The notes: generated from the sequence alone by a model not told the origin. 64,000 nt of DNA from Lucifuga dentata (GCA_014773175.1 VXCM01003603.1:2787-66786), one strand, 5' to 3'; shown: positions 12,206-24,774, counted from the first letter of the stretch. Program-made: numbers and translations.

Positions 12206-12768
12206 TTAAAGGACCATACCATCATTTTCAATTTTCATACATGTTACGTAACTGACAGTCATTTCCCAAAGGATAAAACTGGATAATTTGCAAAATCTCT
12301 TAATCTTTCAAAATCAAATATTCAAGTGGTACACCCACCTTAAAAACTGATGTTTTTACCTGCTAATAGTTACACAGCTTTATGAAGCCATGGTCATTTA
12401 AATTTTTCAATAAACGCAGGTCTTCTTTTGGGACTATATTCCCCAGAGGAGACATACATTCACTTCATGCTTTTTATTGCACTTAAAGCTAAAATTATGA
12501 AACTTCTAAAAAAAAAAAAAAAAAAAAACTGAATACACGTCTTGTTTGCGATGATGGATTATCTATCCCAAGAACATTTCAAGTTGATTTTAATAGCGTA
12601 CCAGAATTAACTGAAACCAATGGTGGTCTGGAAGGTAGGAAAAAAAACAAAAAAACTCACTGTTTATGCTTAGTAGTATGCTTTGGGAAATGATTGTCAG
12701 TAACCTTACTTGTATGAAAATTAAGTATATTAGGCTCAAGCATGCAAAATGATTGGTATGGTCCTTTA
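12206..12768 (+). mobile_element. TTAA family, subfamily A, full copy
   Basis: It starts TTAAAGGACCATACCATC and ends GATTGGTATGGTCCTTTA. The ends are inverted repeats extending inward past AAATGATTGTCAGTAACC and its partner ACTGACAGTCATTTCCC. The core holds GGGACTATATTCCCC (about 12438) and the conserved block GATGGATTATCTATCCCAAG (about 12552). The element does not encode a transposase, so it must be non-autonomous. Confidence 0.8.
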
Positions 12769-13189
12769 TTGCTACAGTACAAACTATACATAGCGTACTG
12801 AATATTGCATACTGTGCACATATTTCAGTATGTAGGATGGATTTACGGTATTTGCATGCTGCACATACTAAAATTTGCATGTGATTTGCTATGTAGTGTG
12901 AACAGTTCACTCATCCTTAGTATTGTTCTGATTTTTTTTTTTTTTTTTTTTACAGAGCATGTCAGCAACCTTAAAATTTAATAAAATTTAATCTTGTATA
13001 AAACACATAAACATTTTATAGATCTCAGCTCCTATGATCATCCCTTCATTATAATGAATTTTGATGAGATTCCAAGTCAGGAAGCATACTTCTGGCTTCC
13101 TTCCGTATTTGTAACCCTAACCCTGTATTTTGGCAAGGAATTATGGGATTTTGCCCAATTAGAGCAGGAATTGCACAAAGCTACATTAG
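12769..13189. other. Non-coding sequence
   Basis: A poly-T tract lies at 12931-12951. No gene or recognised repeat. Confidence 0.4.
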
Positions 13190-13962
13190 GTGCATTCCAA
13201 AGCTCTTATTCATTTCCACATTCCCCTCATTTGTGTCTTTTTCTCGCATCTTAGTCCCACTGACTGAAGATGTGAGGAAAAGACACGAGGATAGAGGAGC
13301 TGAGAGCGAGGATTTAACAGAAATGAAACATCCTCGTTCCTCAGGCATCGTTTAAAGCGATGTCACTTACTGATGATGTCACATGGCTGATCAGCTGTCA
13401 GAGCGCTTAGCTGCTCTGTTTTTATTAGTAGAAGATAATAAAATACTGAAATACTCTCTACTAGTTATGACTATAACATTTAACATGAACAATCAGACAA
13501 ATGTCCACAAGCAGAACAATCCGCAGAACATCAGCCATCGTTTTATTTCTAAGTTTATTTCACTGCTCAGAGTTAAAATATAATGTTTATTATGATTAGT
13601 GAACTTTTCCTGTTAAATATATCAGTGGATTTTGTTGGAAAAGATCAATACTGCTGAATGTAACATTATAAAAAATGTTTTTTTTTTCTTTATTATTCAG
13701 ACTTGCACTAAACACACATCCAGTCATTAAAACCCAGACGATCAATCAGACAAATTTAAATATAAATAAAGTCATTTTTCACCTGAGTTGTTGCTGTTAT
13801 TAGTCTGTTCACATGTTTAATGAAACTCATGATGTGGTTATATTTATTTATTTATTGGTTTATTTGGCAGGGACAATGCACATTAATAAACATTTCTTTA
13901 AATGTGCCAGAATTAGCCAAAAGGCTATTTTCCATCTGTAGTCCCTGGACAGATGTTAAGTA

Positions 13963-14002
<40 letters not shown>

Positions 14003-14586
14003 AGTGATACATTAAAAAGTTCTCAAAAAGAGAACATATTAAAAATCAACATACATTCTAATTCATATAAGAAGACAAACAACAAAAAGACAGTAGGAGA
14101 GAACAGAGTAAGATAAACATACAAGATGACAGCAACATGACAGCAGGCAGCAAATAAAACTGATTTCTAATGCTGACAGAATTGATCATCAATTAACCAT
14201 TTGTTTAGGTTAACTTTAAATGATCATTATGTGGTCAGTTCTCTGATGTGAGTTGGAACAGTTTTCCGTGTGCAGCTTTCACAGAGAATGCTGCTTTACT
14301 GAAAGCACTTTTTCTAAATGGGATAATACAATCCCCTCCTCTATATTAAAATGTGGTGTCGGTGTATCAGATCAGCTGTAGCGGATCTGTCCAATCAGAA
14401 ACAGATTTCCAGTAAAGGGAAAGTCAGGAAACAGACTTCCACATAGGATCATCTTATGTTTCCTCGCTCGTGCTTCCCTCCTCCATCAGAGCAGAAATAA
14501 GAGCTTTGGGACATCCTTAAAGATGGAGGACCAGATTGGTTTCCAGGTCACACAAGGATCGATCAAATAAGAGCTTTGGAATGCAG
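13190..14586. mobile_element. hAT-like non-autonomous element, split by LINE
   Basis: A perfect 20-base inverted pair brackets the element: TGCATTCCAAAGCTCTTATT at 13192-13211 and its complement AATAAGAGCTTTGGAATGCA at 14567-14586. A second inward copy of the right end (AATAAGAGCTTTGGGACATC) lies at 14496-14515. The interior left part (TCTTAGTCCCACTGACTGAA) resembles a fish MITE group that I associate with hAT elements. No clear 8-bp duplication was found, so the superfamily is tentative. A LINE fragment occupies 13839-14350. Confidence 0.55.
13839..14350 (-). mobile_element. LINE 3' end inserted with 7-bp duplication
   Basis: On the minus strand the 5' part (about 14350 to 14170) translates as FSVKAAHTWNSLPTHIREL and FKVNLKKWLIDN-like pieces. 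This is the usual C-terminal end of CR1/L2/Rex1-type pol proteins. A 3' UTR follows, ending GTGCATTGTCCCTGCCAAAT and a (TAAA)n tail at 13839-13856. The flanks ATGTGGT (13832-13838) and ATGTGGT (14351-14357) are identical and form the target-site duplication. Poly-A runs through 13972-14000. Confidence 0.7.
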
Positions 14587-16101
14587 TATTAAGGGTGTAT
14601 AGGGACACTTGTGAGCACCCTTTGAGCCCCAGAATATAAAAATGGGACATCATATTTCTTGTGGCGCACATAAAAAAGACCACATCAAGTCCATCATTAT
14701 CACAGGGTATCAGTATGAATTATGATCCAAGTTATGTTCAGCTGCTAATAACTTGTCGTGTGGGCTACAGGGGTTGGACATAATTAGCAAGTGTAGGAGA
14801 TTCTTGTTACATAAAAGAGATTTAGCGAACTGATCAGTGAATGAGCAGGAGAGCTGAGCTCATATTCCATTACATTGAAAATGACTGTATGTCACTATCC
14901 AGGAAATACTGCAGTGGCTATTCATAACCACACAAAAGTCTTATATTAGCTTTGACCATTGCTGGAAATATAAATACTGGTACCAAACTGAATTCACCAG
15001 GTATCTTAATCTCATGCAGACATCATAATTAATAACTTTTTAATGACATTTTACTGGAAAGATGTGACTGATGGCACTTCCACATAAAAGGGTTTTAATC
15101 TCATCCTGCATCTGTGAAAAATCCTTTATCATGAAACTTCAAATAATCTCCTCCACAGGGTTTTCCTCAGGATGTTAGATGCTAATCTGGGATGCTGATG
15201 AATTCTGAGGCTTTATTTTGGCGAAATAAACCAACCAGGGCCGTCTGTTTATTTTCATAAACTCTCCCAGCTATGTTTTGCCTGTAAAAAATTTCAAGGA
15301 CTTTTCGTGCCTCTTCCAGATAAATTAACACCGATGCTATTACTGCTTTTTAACGTGTGTTTTGTTCAGTTTTTTGCATTTATTATTATTTTTCTTTTGT
15401 TTGCTTTTTAGTAGCTGATTTGCAAGATGACTCACCTTGATAGCTTCACTCCGGCAGCTCTCTGAAGCTTAAAAGTGCTCATTTTCTCAGGGGTAATTAT
15501 CATGGGTTCATGATCACTTTCTCAACATTGCACAAAGATGGTAGCACTTAATCAGCACACGAGTTGCTTAATGGTCTCAGTTTCTGCTTGGAACACAGTA
15601 GGAAACTCCCTAGAGCCAGACAAAATAAATAAATAAATAAGTAAAAAATGCTGTTTTAAATGAGCCCTGACTAGAAGAAACAGCACAGGGACAAGAACAG
15701 AAATGAGAGGTGGCATTTGCTTATTTCACTTTCCAAGTCTGGGTAGTCTTGATAAAAGTAAAGTATATAAATGTGCTGAGACACCTGGTAGTGTAGATGA
15801 CCTTGACACACTTTGCGGGGGCTTGATGCTAATCAAAGGTGGAAGCTAAGTCTTCACAGGAAGTGCAGAGGTGTAAAAGATGAAAACTGAGGATAGCATG
15901 TGTGTATGTGCGTGCGTGCTGTAAGAGTGTTAATGCAATCAACACAGTAAAATCAAGGCTTGGATCTTCCTAATCAACTTTGAAGTCATTTATGTCAGTC
16001 TCTCCCTGATCTTCTTCCCATTAATCCTTTGTCTCTCCTCCCTTCATTCATTTTTCTTTCTCTTGTGTATGTGTGTGTGTGTGTGTATGTGTGTGTGGGA
16101 G
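14587..16101. other. Unique non-coding sequence
   Basis: No repeat was recognised in 14700-16000. Pyrimidine-rich sequence and a (GT)n tract (16070-16098) close the block. No gene was seen, and conserved non-coding sequence is possible but untested. Confidence 0.4.
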
Positions 16102-16788
16102 TGTTTATTTCAGGTGGTTCCTGCAGCTGACTGAATTAGAGATCTTCCTGTCTCTGCCACCTATCAGCCGCCTTCCTGGTTTTCCCGCTGCTGGAGTCAC
16201 CTGATCTCTGTGTCCTATCAGCTGCGTCCGTGCCTCCCCAGCTGATTCCTGTTTGCCATCACCCCTTGTGAATTTTAGCCCATTGTTTGGAGATCCTCAT
16301 TACCAGATTGTCTGGCTTTCTCCTGTGTTTTGCTAACTATTAGTTTTTGATCCATTGACCTAGCTGGCTTAACATACTGCATTTCTCCCCTCCTGGTTTT
16401 GTTGTTCTTCTCAGCTTGATTCTTTAAGTTTAAGCCTGCTTCTTGCCCAGCCTGTTGCCTGGTGAATTTTTGTTATTAATTGGCCTTTATTTCATTAAAA
16501 CTTTTCAGCTATCCACTGTCTTGTTTCATCTGCAATTGAGTCTCATTTCACGGACCCTGACAGCACACTCTGGCCATAAGTATGGACTCAGCGGATGTGA
16601 ACCAACTCAGAATAGCCGTAGAGAAGCAGGAGACTGTTCTGTCCTCCACCACCAGGAAATACAGAAGATAGCTCAAAAAACTAACAGCTGATACCTTGAG
16701 TAATTTATCCTCCCAGATCCACCATCTTCAGCTACTCGCTCCTGCTCAACCAGTGGCCACGCCCAGCTCTTTTTCACGGACGCTGACA
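16102..16788 (+). pseudogene. Ty3/gypsy LTR and gag-start remnant
   Basis: An LTR-like block ends TTTCACGGACCCTGACA at 16562. Twenty bases later an ATG (16582) opens MDSADVNQLRIAVEKQE, which resembles the gag start of sushi-type gypsy elements in fish. A stop interrupts it after about 29 codons, and the frame continues for about 40 more. The piece finishes with TTTCACGGACGCTGACA (16772-16788), nearly identical to the LTR end. This suggests that everything between early gag and the tip of the 3' LTR is deleted. The 5' boundary (TGTTTATTTC at 16102) is a guess next to a microsatellite. Confidence 0.55.
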
Positions 16789-18469
16789 CATTTATATACA
16801 TTGGGTAGGATTCATAAAACACAAAGCTGGACTTGACATTCAGTAAAGACAAATAACCTAACGCAACATTATCCACATCTTTTAATGTTTGCCTTGAAAG
16901 AGGTATTACTGTGAGATTTACATGTCAGGGAACCGATTCATAAAATACACTGTCGTGCAAAAATAAGACCTGTTTCATCTGTTGGTAAATTTCAGTGGTA
17001 TGAAATCTGGGCAACGTTTATTTGCCTCATATGTCTTGATCAATACATCTGATAGATAAGTCCATTCAGCTGATCAGTCAGGTTATGTAAATGGTGAGCT
17101 TTGTGCCAATCTTGTACACAGTGCCTCTTCCTCAAGTCTCTCTCCCTAACCCATTGGGTGCATGAAGGACTATTTTTTTCAATAACTATACACACTTATC
17201 AGTGGATCCAAATACTGGCAACATTTCAAAAACCACACTGCTAATATTTGTGTATGTTTTCGGGAATATGATTATTTCATTGCTTTAGAAGTTTAATTGA
17301 ATTTATTTGAATCAAGCTCACTTGCCTGTTTACTTTAATAACCATTAACTATCTTATTTATGGTATGATACTGTAAGTCTTAATCCCAACTATTTAAGTT
17401 ATTGATTTACAGAGATGGCATGACAAAGTATATAGTAACCCTTTGTGTGACACAGATTGTTTAAAGTTCATTTTGGTTTTGAGAGTTATCTTACTGTGGT
17501 GAGCCCAGTTGAAAAAAATTATATGTCTAAATATGGGTGTGGGAGTCATAATTTACCTATTTTGGTGTGTAGATATGCATTAGAAAATACACTCAAACCT
17601 TTTGTTTGACTGGAGACCAAGGAAATGAGTTTCAACTATGTGATTATTTGTTCTTTTTTTGATGAGGATAGAAACAAATTGATTAGAAGTTATTTTAGAG
17701 TTAATCCCACTATTTATAAATTTAAGGAGTTGATGGGCACAAAAAAAATGTCAAACTTTTGTTTAATTTGGTTAAGTTTATTAAGAAAAAATTGTGCATT
17801 TTTTTGATTGTGCAGAGTTTTGGTTTCTATGCTTTGTTTGTTGGTTGTTTGTGTATTTTTCATTCCTTATACCCCAGTGAGGGGTCAATAGGAAAAATAA
17901 AAAGAATAATTATGTAAATTTATGGTGTGTGCTTGAAATTGGTGACTATTTTTCTTCAGGCTACTGCGCACTGTGTGATTTTGAACTGTAGCAGAAACCA
18001 ACAAACAAGCGTCAGAGAATTGTGATGAAATCGTTGATCTAAAGTGGTGGTCCTCGATCGCAGTGAGAAATCTCCATCTGGTGCCCAAACATGGCTTGTG
18101 ACAAAATTCTGACAGTGACAGAAATTTAGGACCAAAATTTCACAATTGGGTTGTAGGTATGACCCACGTACGTACATACATAAAGTAGCCCAGATGGACG
18201 ACACATTTTTCTGCCTGCAAAGTTTTAGTCACTAGGTATTTGTTGCACAATCTAACATAAATTTGATGCTGTACAGTCAAATCCAGGTGCTTCACAGAGA
18301 GAATAATCCTGATCCAGAAGCACTTTATTATTCATTTTAACAGCAGAATGTTGTAAAATGTAATTACAGTGCATCACAGAAAGAGTTACTCTCAACAGCT
18401 GAGCTGAGAGGAAGAACCATGATAACAACCCAAGCAAATAACTTATGAAGCCCAGAGGGGATTTCTTAC
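16789..18469. other. AT-rich non-coding sequence
   Basis: A short dispersed repeat at about 17152-17215 (GGGTGCATGAAGGAC, then TTCAATAACTATACAC) recurs at about 20460-20515. No gene was seen. Confidence 0.4.
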
Positions 18470-18559
18470 CGAAAGCAGTTAATGCACTTCCGAGTTTGTT
18501 CTCGTTATAGTTTGTATCTTGGAGCTCTTCCTTTCCATTCAAGGTTGTAAGCGATGAAA
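18470..18559 (-). CDS. Candidate 90-bp internal exon
   Basis: On the minus strand a TTTACTTTCAG acceptor (ending at 18560) precedes 90 bases that are open in one frame. They read SSLTTLNGKEELQDTNYNEN, then KLGSALTAF, and a GTAAGAAA donor follows at 18469. Both other frames contain stops. The length is a multiple of three, giving a symmetric phase. The segment does not resemble any of the repeats in the window. I do not recognise the protein. A chance combination of splice-like sites remains possible because the branch and polypyrimidine region is weak. Confidence 0.35.
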
Positions 18560-18961
18560 CTGAAAGTAAATTATAGATTGCTCATTAAACAGTGTGCGTG
18601 CAGCATAATTGTTTTGAGAGGCCTCCAAGAGCAGAAACAATTCATTTTTTATGCTGCCATTCTTCTTTTTTTTTTTTTTTTTTTTNTTTTTTTTTTTTTG
18701 AAACAAACAATGAATAAAACAAATACCGGGTGCATTTTTTTGGAACCTGGTAAGTTTGGTTTGATAGAAACGTAGCAGGTCACTGCTCATTTAGATGTTC
18801 GTTGATGCCGTTGCTCATTTTGGGATCGGAGGTTATTGACACTTTAGTTTGGCTGTCTGGTGTGTGTCCGCATTGTAAATCCTTATAACAGCTGAATTCT
18901 TTTTAGTTTCTAGAGAGTAATCTATATGGATAGATACTTAGGTGATCTACATATGTGAGAG

Positions 18962-19003
<42 letters not shown>

Positions 19004-19593
19004 NAAAAAAAAAAAAAAAAAGCTCATTAACATGACCACAAATCAAACACACTGCCTGCTACATACTCCTAAAGTGGGAGAGAAAATAAAACTGTCAATT
19101 TATATGCAAATCTCAACCTTTTGGAGACAGAGTTAAAAAATAAGGCTGTTTTCTTCACCAATATTTTGCGTATTATGTGTAATGATGTACACAGCCTAAT
19201 TTGCCAGCCTTTGGGAGAGTTTCTGTGTGTGCTCATTAGGCCAACTCAAAAATGTCACCCTTTCCAATTTTCAACCCTGTGCTGATTTAAAAAAATAAAT
19301 AAATAAATTAAAAAAAGGCCTAAATAACCTTTCAAAATGATTTACTAGTGTTTGCGTAAAAGCTTAAACATGCTAAGAGAACAAAAAAGGAGATATTCTC
19401 TAACATCTGGTCTGGTAGCACAGAGTCACATGCAATGTTATAACCTTCTTAACATCCTGTGCCAGCTTGGAAAATATGGTGCAGTCCTGCATGCCAGCCC
19501 TGGGCACAATTTTATACATATCAGTCTCTTCCTACTGGTGTGACTGTAACCACTGAATCCAAATGATAAATGTCCTTCATACTGCATGCACAT

Positions 19594-19632
<39 letters not shown>

Positions 19633-19770
19633 GATTGTGTGAGAGAGAGACTCCATGTGTATTTACATCACATCTACTGTCTCTCAAATACATGTTTAGA
19701 TTTTCCCAAATGTGTCAAAATTACTAAGATTAAACAAGTGTAATTTAACATCATGCTCCTGATTGAGATC
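18560..19770. other. Non-coding sequence with homopolymer and (CA)n
   Basis: The block has poly-T with N at 18668-18699, poly-A with N at 18965-19021, and (CA)n at 19595-19630. No gene was seen. Confidence 0.5.
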
Positions 19771-20373
19771 TAATGCTGCATTCAAGACAAATCGGAACTT
19801 GAAAATTTCCAACCTCCTACTTGAAAAGACACATTGGAACAGCACTTGAAATTGGAGCTCTGACTTGAAAACTCAGATAAAATCCATCTACCCCGACTTC
19901 AACAAGGATGACATCACTCAACATGGCGGTCCCCATGGAAGTGAACTTTATGAATGTAAATAATCAGCTAACAGCTGAATAAAATAATTTTTCTTGCATA
20001 ATTTTGAAATAAAAAGGTCAAAATATATTGCCAAGTTGCCCATCTACGTATAGTGCATAATAACTGTTTGTCATTTATACATAGGTGTGAATAATTTCAG
20101 TAAATAAACTTTTCTGCACAAATGTTTAATACACACTGTGATTAGTATCATTTTAACACAATACAACCAAACAATCCTGTAATCTAACTTTAGTGAGTAT
20201 TTGTTACTGACTTTATTTATTTTATAATATTTATTGACATTCAGCCATGTTTTGTTTTTGTTTTTTTTTTCTTTTTGTTTGTTTATTTGGCATCGTGGGA
20301 GCTGGAATGCTTGGAGGTCTGAATTTTCAAGTGGGAAATTCTGACTTTCCACTTTGACTGGAATGCAGCATTA
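19771..20373 (+). mobile_element. MITE-2, full copy
   Basis: The ends TGCTGCATTCAAGACAAATC (from 19774) and TTGACTGGAATGCAGCA (to 20370) form imperfect inverted repeats of about 20 bases. The flanks are TAA and TTA. The interior (TCAACATGGCGG, GTCAAAATATATTGCCAAGT, AACCAAACAATCCTGTAATC) is shared with 25822-26369 and, inverted, with the window end at 63686. No transposase is encoded. Confidence 0.75.
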
Positions 20374-20830
20374 GTGCTTTCTTGCTGCTACTGAGGTGCT
20401 ACATCTCCACTTTATGTGAAATCTTTTAGTTGGACAGATGACTCTCAGCCTTGTCAACTGGGTGCATGAAGGACACATGATTTTATTCAATAACTATACA
20501 CCATTATAGGTAGAACCAACTCCTAATAACATGGTAAAAATAACCTTCATGCACTCAGACTAATCTGACATGTTAAAAAAAAAATGCACTGTAGGTTCCA
20601 GCATTATGTGCAGAGGATGTGATGTGGAATAGTTTGATTACAAAACAAATGCAGACTCAGTTCCTCTTCTTACCCCCAGTGTTGCTCCATCAACTTATTT
20701 GTTTAGCAAATTACCTGTTTTGCTGAGTATTGTCATAGTATTCCTCCAGATTGATCAGAAGTGAAAACACAAAGTGATGCTGCTGGAGGTCTTGAAATGT
20801 AACGGTGAACTTTGATTCCAGCTCTTTCAT

Positions 20831-20869
<39 letters not shown>

Positions 20870-22009
20870 GATGTCATCTGCACTGACTTACTAATAGTCC
20901 AACAGGTGGATGGATGGCAACATGTCCTTGCTATGAAAGAAAGTGATTTCCTGTTGCTCTGGTGATTGTAGTTCAGGCTCAGTTGGTTTCATGTCGTCCA
21001 GCCAGCCTTGCATATGAGCCGTGTTTGGTCTCAAGTCCAGTGATAATTAGATAATTTATTCAGGAGTACCATTCCAAGTTGGCTACTTTGTTTTCCAGAA
21101 TGATAATCCTTTTCCTCTCTCTCTTTTTTTTTTAACTCTTGTACCTCTTCCAAAAGCTCCATTGTAATTTTCTGCTGTTTAGAAATAACTGTTATTTCTT
21201 CTGACATAAACTTAAGTGACTTCTTTATCTACTTCATCTACTTCATCATCCGTGACTGCACCAGTTGAGCATCTTGCTTGCTTGCCATCTCAATACACAC
21301 AATTCTAACTTAATTCCACAATATGCATAGGAATCCTGTTTTCGTTGTTTTTTAGTGCAGTAGTCCATAAATCCAGAAAAAAATAAACACAATTAAAAAA
21401 CAAAAACAAAACCATTTATTCCATCCAAACACCACCAAGCATGTGCACATGACAAACAGGAAACAGGAGGTAAGGAAGCAGATGTTTGTGGAGTCTGGAG
21501 ATGATTGTGATTTATTTGGAAGAAATGGAATCTTTTTTTTTTTCTGATGAAGAATCAAGCAATGCCCCATGGTGGAAGGTATGAACTCTAATAAAAATAA
21601 TTATACCAAAAAAAAAAAAAAAAAAAAATTCCAACAGTTGCATCAGATACCTGAAGTAACTAAAAGCTCAGTTTTTAATGTCTTGTGAATACAGGAATAC
21701 AGGAAAAAGTGCTCTACACAGACCATAAAACAGGCCAATACCCTACCCTGGACTCTACCACATACAATAAATCACTCAACAAAAATGAACATTCTATTAA
21801 CAACAATACATAAAATAATTTGTATATGAATTATTGTCTCAGAGATGAATCTACATTTAGATGTACAGGGATGCAGATATGAAAGCTGATATCACTGCTT
21901 ATTACACCCCTCTGACATCACCCCCATTTCCATTTATCCAGTAAGGATAACAGTTTCCTGGTTTGGGATGTCCAGGTTAGTTTTGCAGTGTCACTGGGAG
22001 ATTTTTATC
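20374..22009. other. Non-coding sequence
   Basis: A (CA)n tract is at 20832-20866 and poly-A at 21608-21628. The second copy of the short repeat seen at 17152 lies at about 20460-20515. No gene was seen. Confidence 0.45.
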
Positions 22010-22603
22010 TTAAAGGACCATATGATTAATTTTGCATGTTTGAGCCTAATATATTCAGTTTTCATACATGTTACGTTACTGACAATCATTTCCCAAAGGA
22101 TAAAACCATGTTTCAGCTTTCCTGTTATTTTGCAAAACCTCTTAATCTTTCATAATGAAATATTCAAGTGATAAATCCACCTTAAAAATCAATGTTTCTC
22201 CTGCTAATAATTACACAGCCTTATGAAGCCATGGTCATTTAAATTTTTCCATAAACGCAGGTCTTCTTTTGGGACTATATTCCCAGGTGGAGACATCCAT
22301 TCACTCCACACTTTTTACTGCACGTAAATGCTAAAATTATGTAGTTTCAGGAAAAAATCTTAATACGTGACTTGTTTGCAATGATGGATTACCTATCCCA
22401 AGAATGTTTCAAGTATCAACAAGTTGATTTTAATAGCGTACCAGAATGAACTGAAACCAATGGCAGTCTGGAAGGTAGGAGAATTTTTTTTTAACTCACT
22501 GTTCTAGTAGTATGTTATGGAAAATGATTGTCAGTAACCTTACATGTATAAAAATTGAATATATTAGGCTCAAACATCCAACATGGGTGGTATGGTCCTT
22601 TAA
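22010..22603 (+). mobile_element. TTAA family, subfamily A, full copy
   Basis: It is bounded by TTAA at 22010-22013 and 22600-22603. The left end is AGGACCATATGATTAATTTT and the right end GGTGGTATGGTCCT. The inner inverted segments are GTTACTGACAATCATTTCCC and AAAATGATTGTCAGTAACC. The core includes GGGACTATATTCCCAGG and GATGGATTACCTATCCCAAG. It has the fewest interruptions of any copy here and makes a good reference for the A subfamily. Confidence 0.85.
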
Positions 22604-24072
22604 TTTCAAAACAAAAAAAAAGAAAAGAATGCATTCTGTATCAAGGTGTGTCTTTCTGAAAGATATTATTGACTCAGATAAGCAATTTTGTTGAAAAAAA
22701 AATGTGACGATCCAGTTTCCTGGTTGTAAACAGATATTATTCTATAATGGCGGCTATGTTACCATCTCAGCATTACAGTATATTAGTAATAATATACAAC
22801 AAAATTGACTGGCAATTTTGTAAAGTATTTGCAGCATGTCTGACAGTTTATGCGACGCACAGTTCTGCTTACTGTGATGCTGATAATATTATTCATGGAA
22901 CAGACTCACTCCATGACAGCAGCCATCAATGCAAGTTGCAATATCTATGCACAGGTTTTGTTGATGAATGCTGCAATAAAACTTCATCGCATTTGACCAG
23001 CATGATTTTCACATAAATTCACAAATCCCTTCTGTTTCCTTAAAATTGTTGCATCATTAGTTTGTAATAGAAACTATGTTATTAAAATCTATGCTTCCCT
23101 ATTTAGAAATAAAGGCTTTTTGCCAAGTTTTCCCCTTTTTTGAAGCACCGAGCACAGACTTCAGAGGCCCGCCAGTTGTCACATATCATTAATATCCACA
23201 CTCAGATCAACAGCAACATTAAACATTGACATATCTTAGTTTGTAGGTCACACTGTCAGCCATATTCAACATTTCCTTTTCAGCAGTCTGAGCAGGAACA
23301 GGCATGTCTTAATCCTACAGATGATTGTCTCTTTGTTTGGCAGTCCATCATATAAAAGGAGGAACGCCTGAGGAATGAGGTTATGTATTCTGCAGCATGT
23401 TCAGCAGTGCATCTTATCAGCAGCTTGATTTTTCACTTTTCACCTTTTTGTTACTTATGTTTGGCTGCTGCACTCTGTGTGGCTTAAGGCTGATGCACTT
23501 TACTTTTTGAAAGTCTTATTGTGTTTCAGTTTCACAGGATATCATACAATTTGACCTGTGACCGGCAATGCTCTCAAAGCACAGAGCACCCAAGGCTCGG
23601 TAAAAAAAAAAAAAAAAAANAAAAAAAAAAAAAAAAAATCTGCAATGTTTGTCTAAGATGGTTGAAATGGTGAAATGGTCGACTGGCTCTGATCATCTGT
23701 TGCCGTCCTGGGACCTTGTGTCTTCTGTTCATCGGAGATCCGATTCTGAAATGAAAATAGGGAAAAGGACTTTTGCGGCATGTCTTTCAAAATGTTTTAT
23801 TGCCCACTCAGAAAAAAAAAAAAAAAAAAAAAAAAAAAGGAAAAAATCAAAGTGTTTTCTGATGCAGAAGGTAATTTGTAGAAATATGGTTCATATTTCT
23901 ATATTATTTTACTCTCAATTTCATTTTTTTTTTTTTTTTTTTTTTTTAACACTATGCTTTACTAACTCGGAAAGAAAATAAAGTAAATAAAGCACAAAAA
24001 GAAGTCAGGGGAAAGCCTAACCTTACGTCACTGTAAAGCCATAGGAGGGTCAGTTTAACAAAAGACCACAGC
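22604..24072. other. Non-coding sequence
   Basis: A poly-A/N tract lies at 23603-23638, poly-A at 23814-23838 and poly-T at 23923-23947. A 270-base open frame at 22747-23016 (starts MAAMLPSQHYSIL) has no recognisable domain and no splice context that convinces me. Confidence 0.4.
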
Positions 24073-24774
24073 TTAAAGGATCATACCGGTGATTGTGCAT
24101 GTTTGAGCCCAAACCTTAAAAACCCCAAGTCATATATATATATATTAAAAAAAAAAAAGAACTGTATACAAACTGTATATGAAATCAGAAAAAAAACTTA
24201 GTAATAATACCTGGTTACTGACAACCATTTACCAAAATATACTACTGGTAAATATTAGAATTGATATTATTTTTTTTTCCCCTCCTTCCAGACTGCTTTT
24301 GGTTTCATTTCATGCTGGTACACTATTAAAATCAACTTGATACTTGAAGCATTCTTGGGATAGGTAATCCATCATCGTGAACAAGACGTGTGTTCAGTTT
24401 TTTTTTTTTTTTTNTTTTTTTTTTTTTTTTCTCAAAGTTACATAATTTTAGCGTTTAAGCACAATAAATAGTGTAGAGTGAATGTATGTCTCCACCAGGG
24501 AATATAGTCCCAAAAGAAGATTCCTGCGTTTATCGAAAAATTTTAATGACCGTAACTTCATAAGTCTGCATAGCTATTAGCAGGTGAAACATGGATTTTT
24601 AAGGTGGGTGTATCACTTGAATATTTGATTTTGAAAGATGAAGAGATATTGCAAAATATCAGGAAAGCTAAAATACAGTTTTATCCTTTGGGAAATGATT
24701 GTCAGCAACGTAACATGTATGAAGATTGAATATATTAGGCTCAAACATGCAAAATGGGTGGTATGGTTCTTTAA
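24073..24774 (-). mobile_element. TTAA family, A copy fused to B left end
   Basis: The left end TTAAAGGATCATACCGGTGA with GAGCCCAAACC is B-like up to about 24260 (CCAAAATATACTACTGG). From CATTCTTGGGATAGGTAATC (24352) to the right end (GGTGGTATGGTTCTTTAA, 24774) it is an ordinary reverse A copy. Its right TTAA abuts CTGATCCAACATG, which is an internal B motif. A poly-T/N join is at 24399-24430. Confidence 0.7.

Noticed and set aside
13990..14350. Independent gene on the minus strand
   Set aside because: The protein-like pieces are a LINE pol C-terminus inside a duplication-flanked insertion.
16940..17000. Possible Tc1 end (TGTCGTGCAAAAATAAGACC)
   Set aside because: Match is short and no inverted partner was found within reach.
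22747..23016. 89-residue frame starting ATGGCGGCTATG
   Set aside because: The start looks attractive, but no domain, homologue or splice signal is recognisable, and MITEs here carry similar ATGGCGG motifs.
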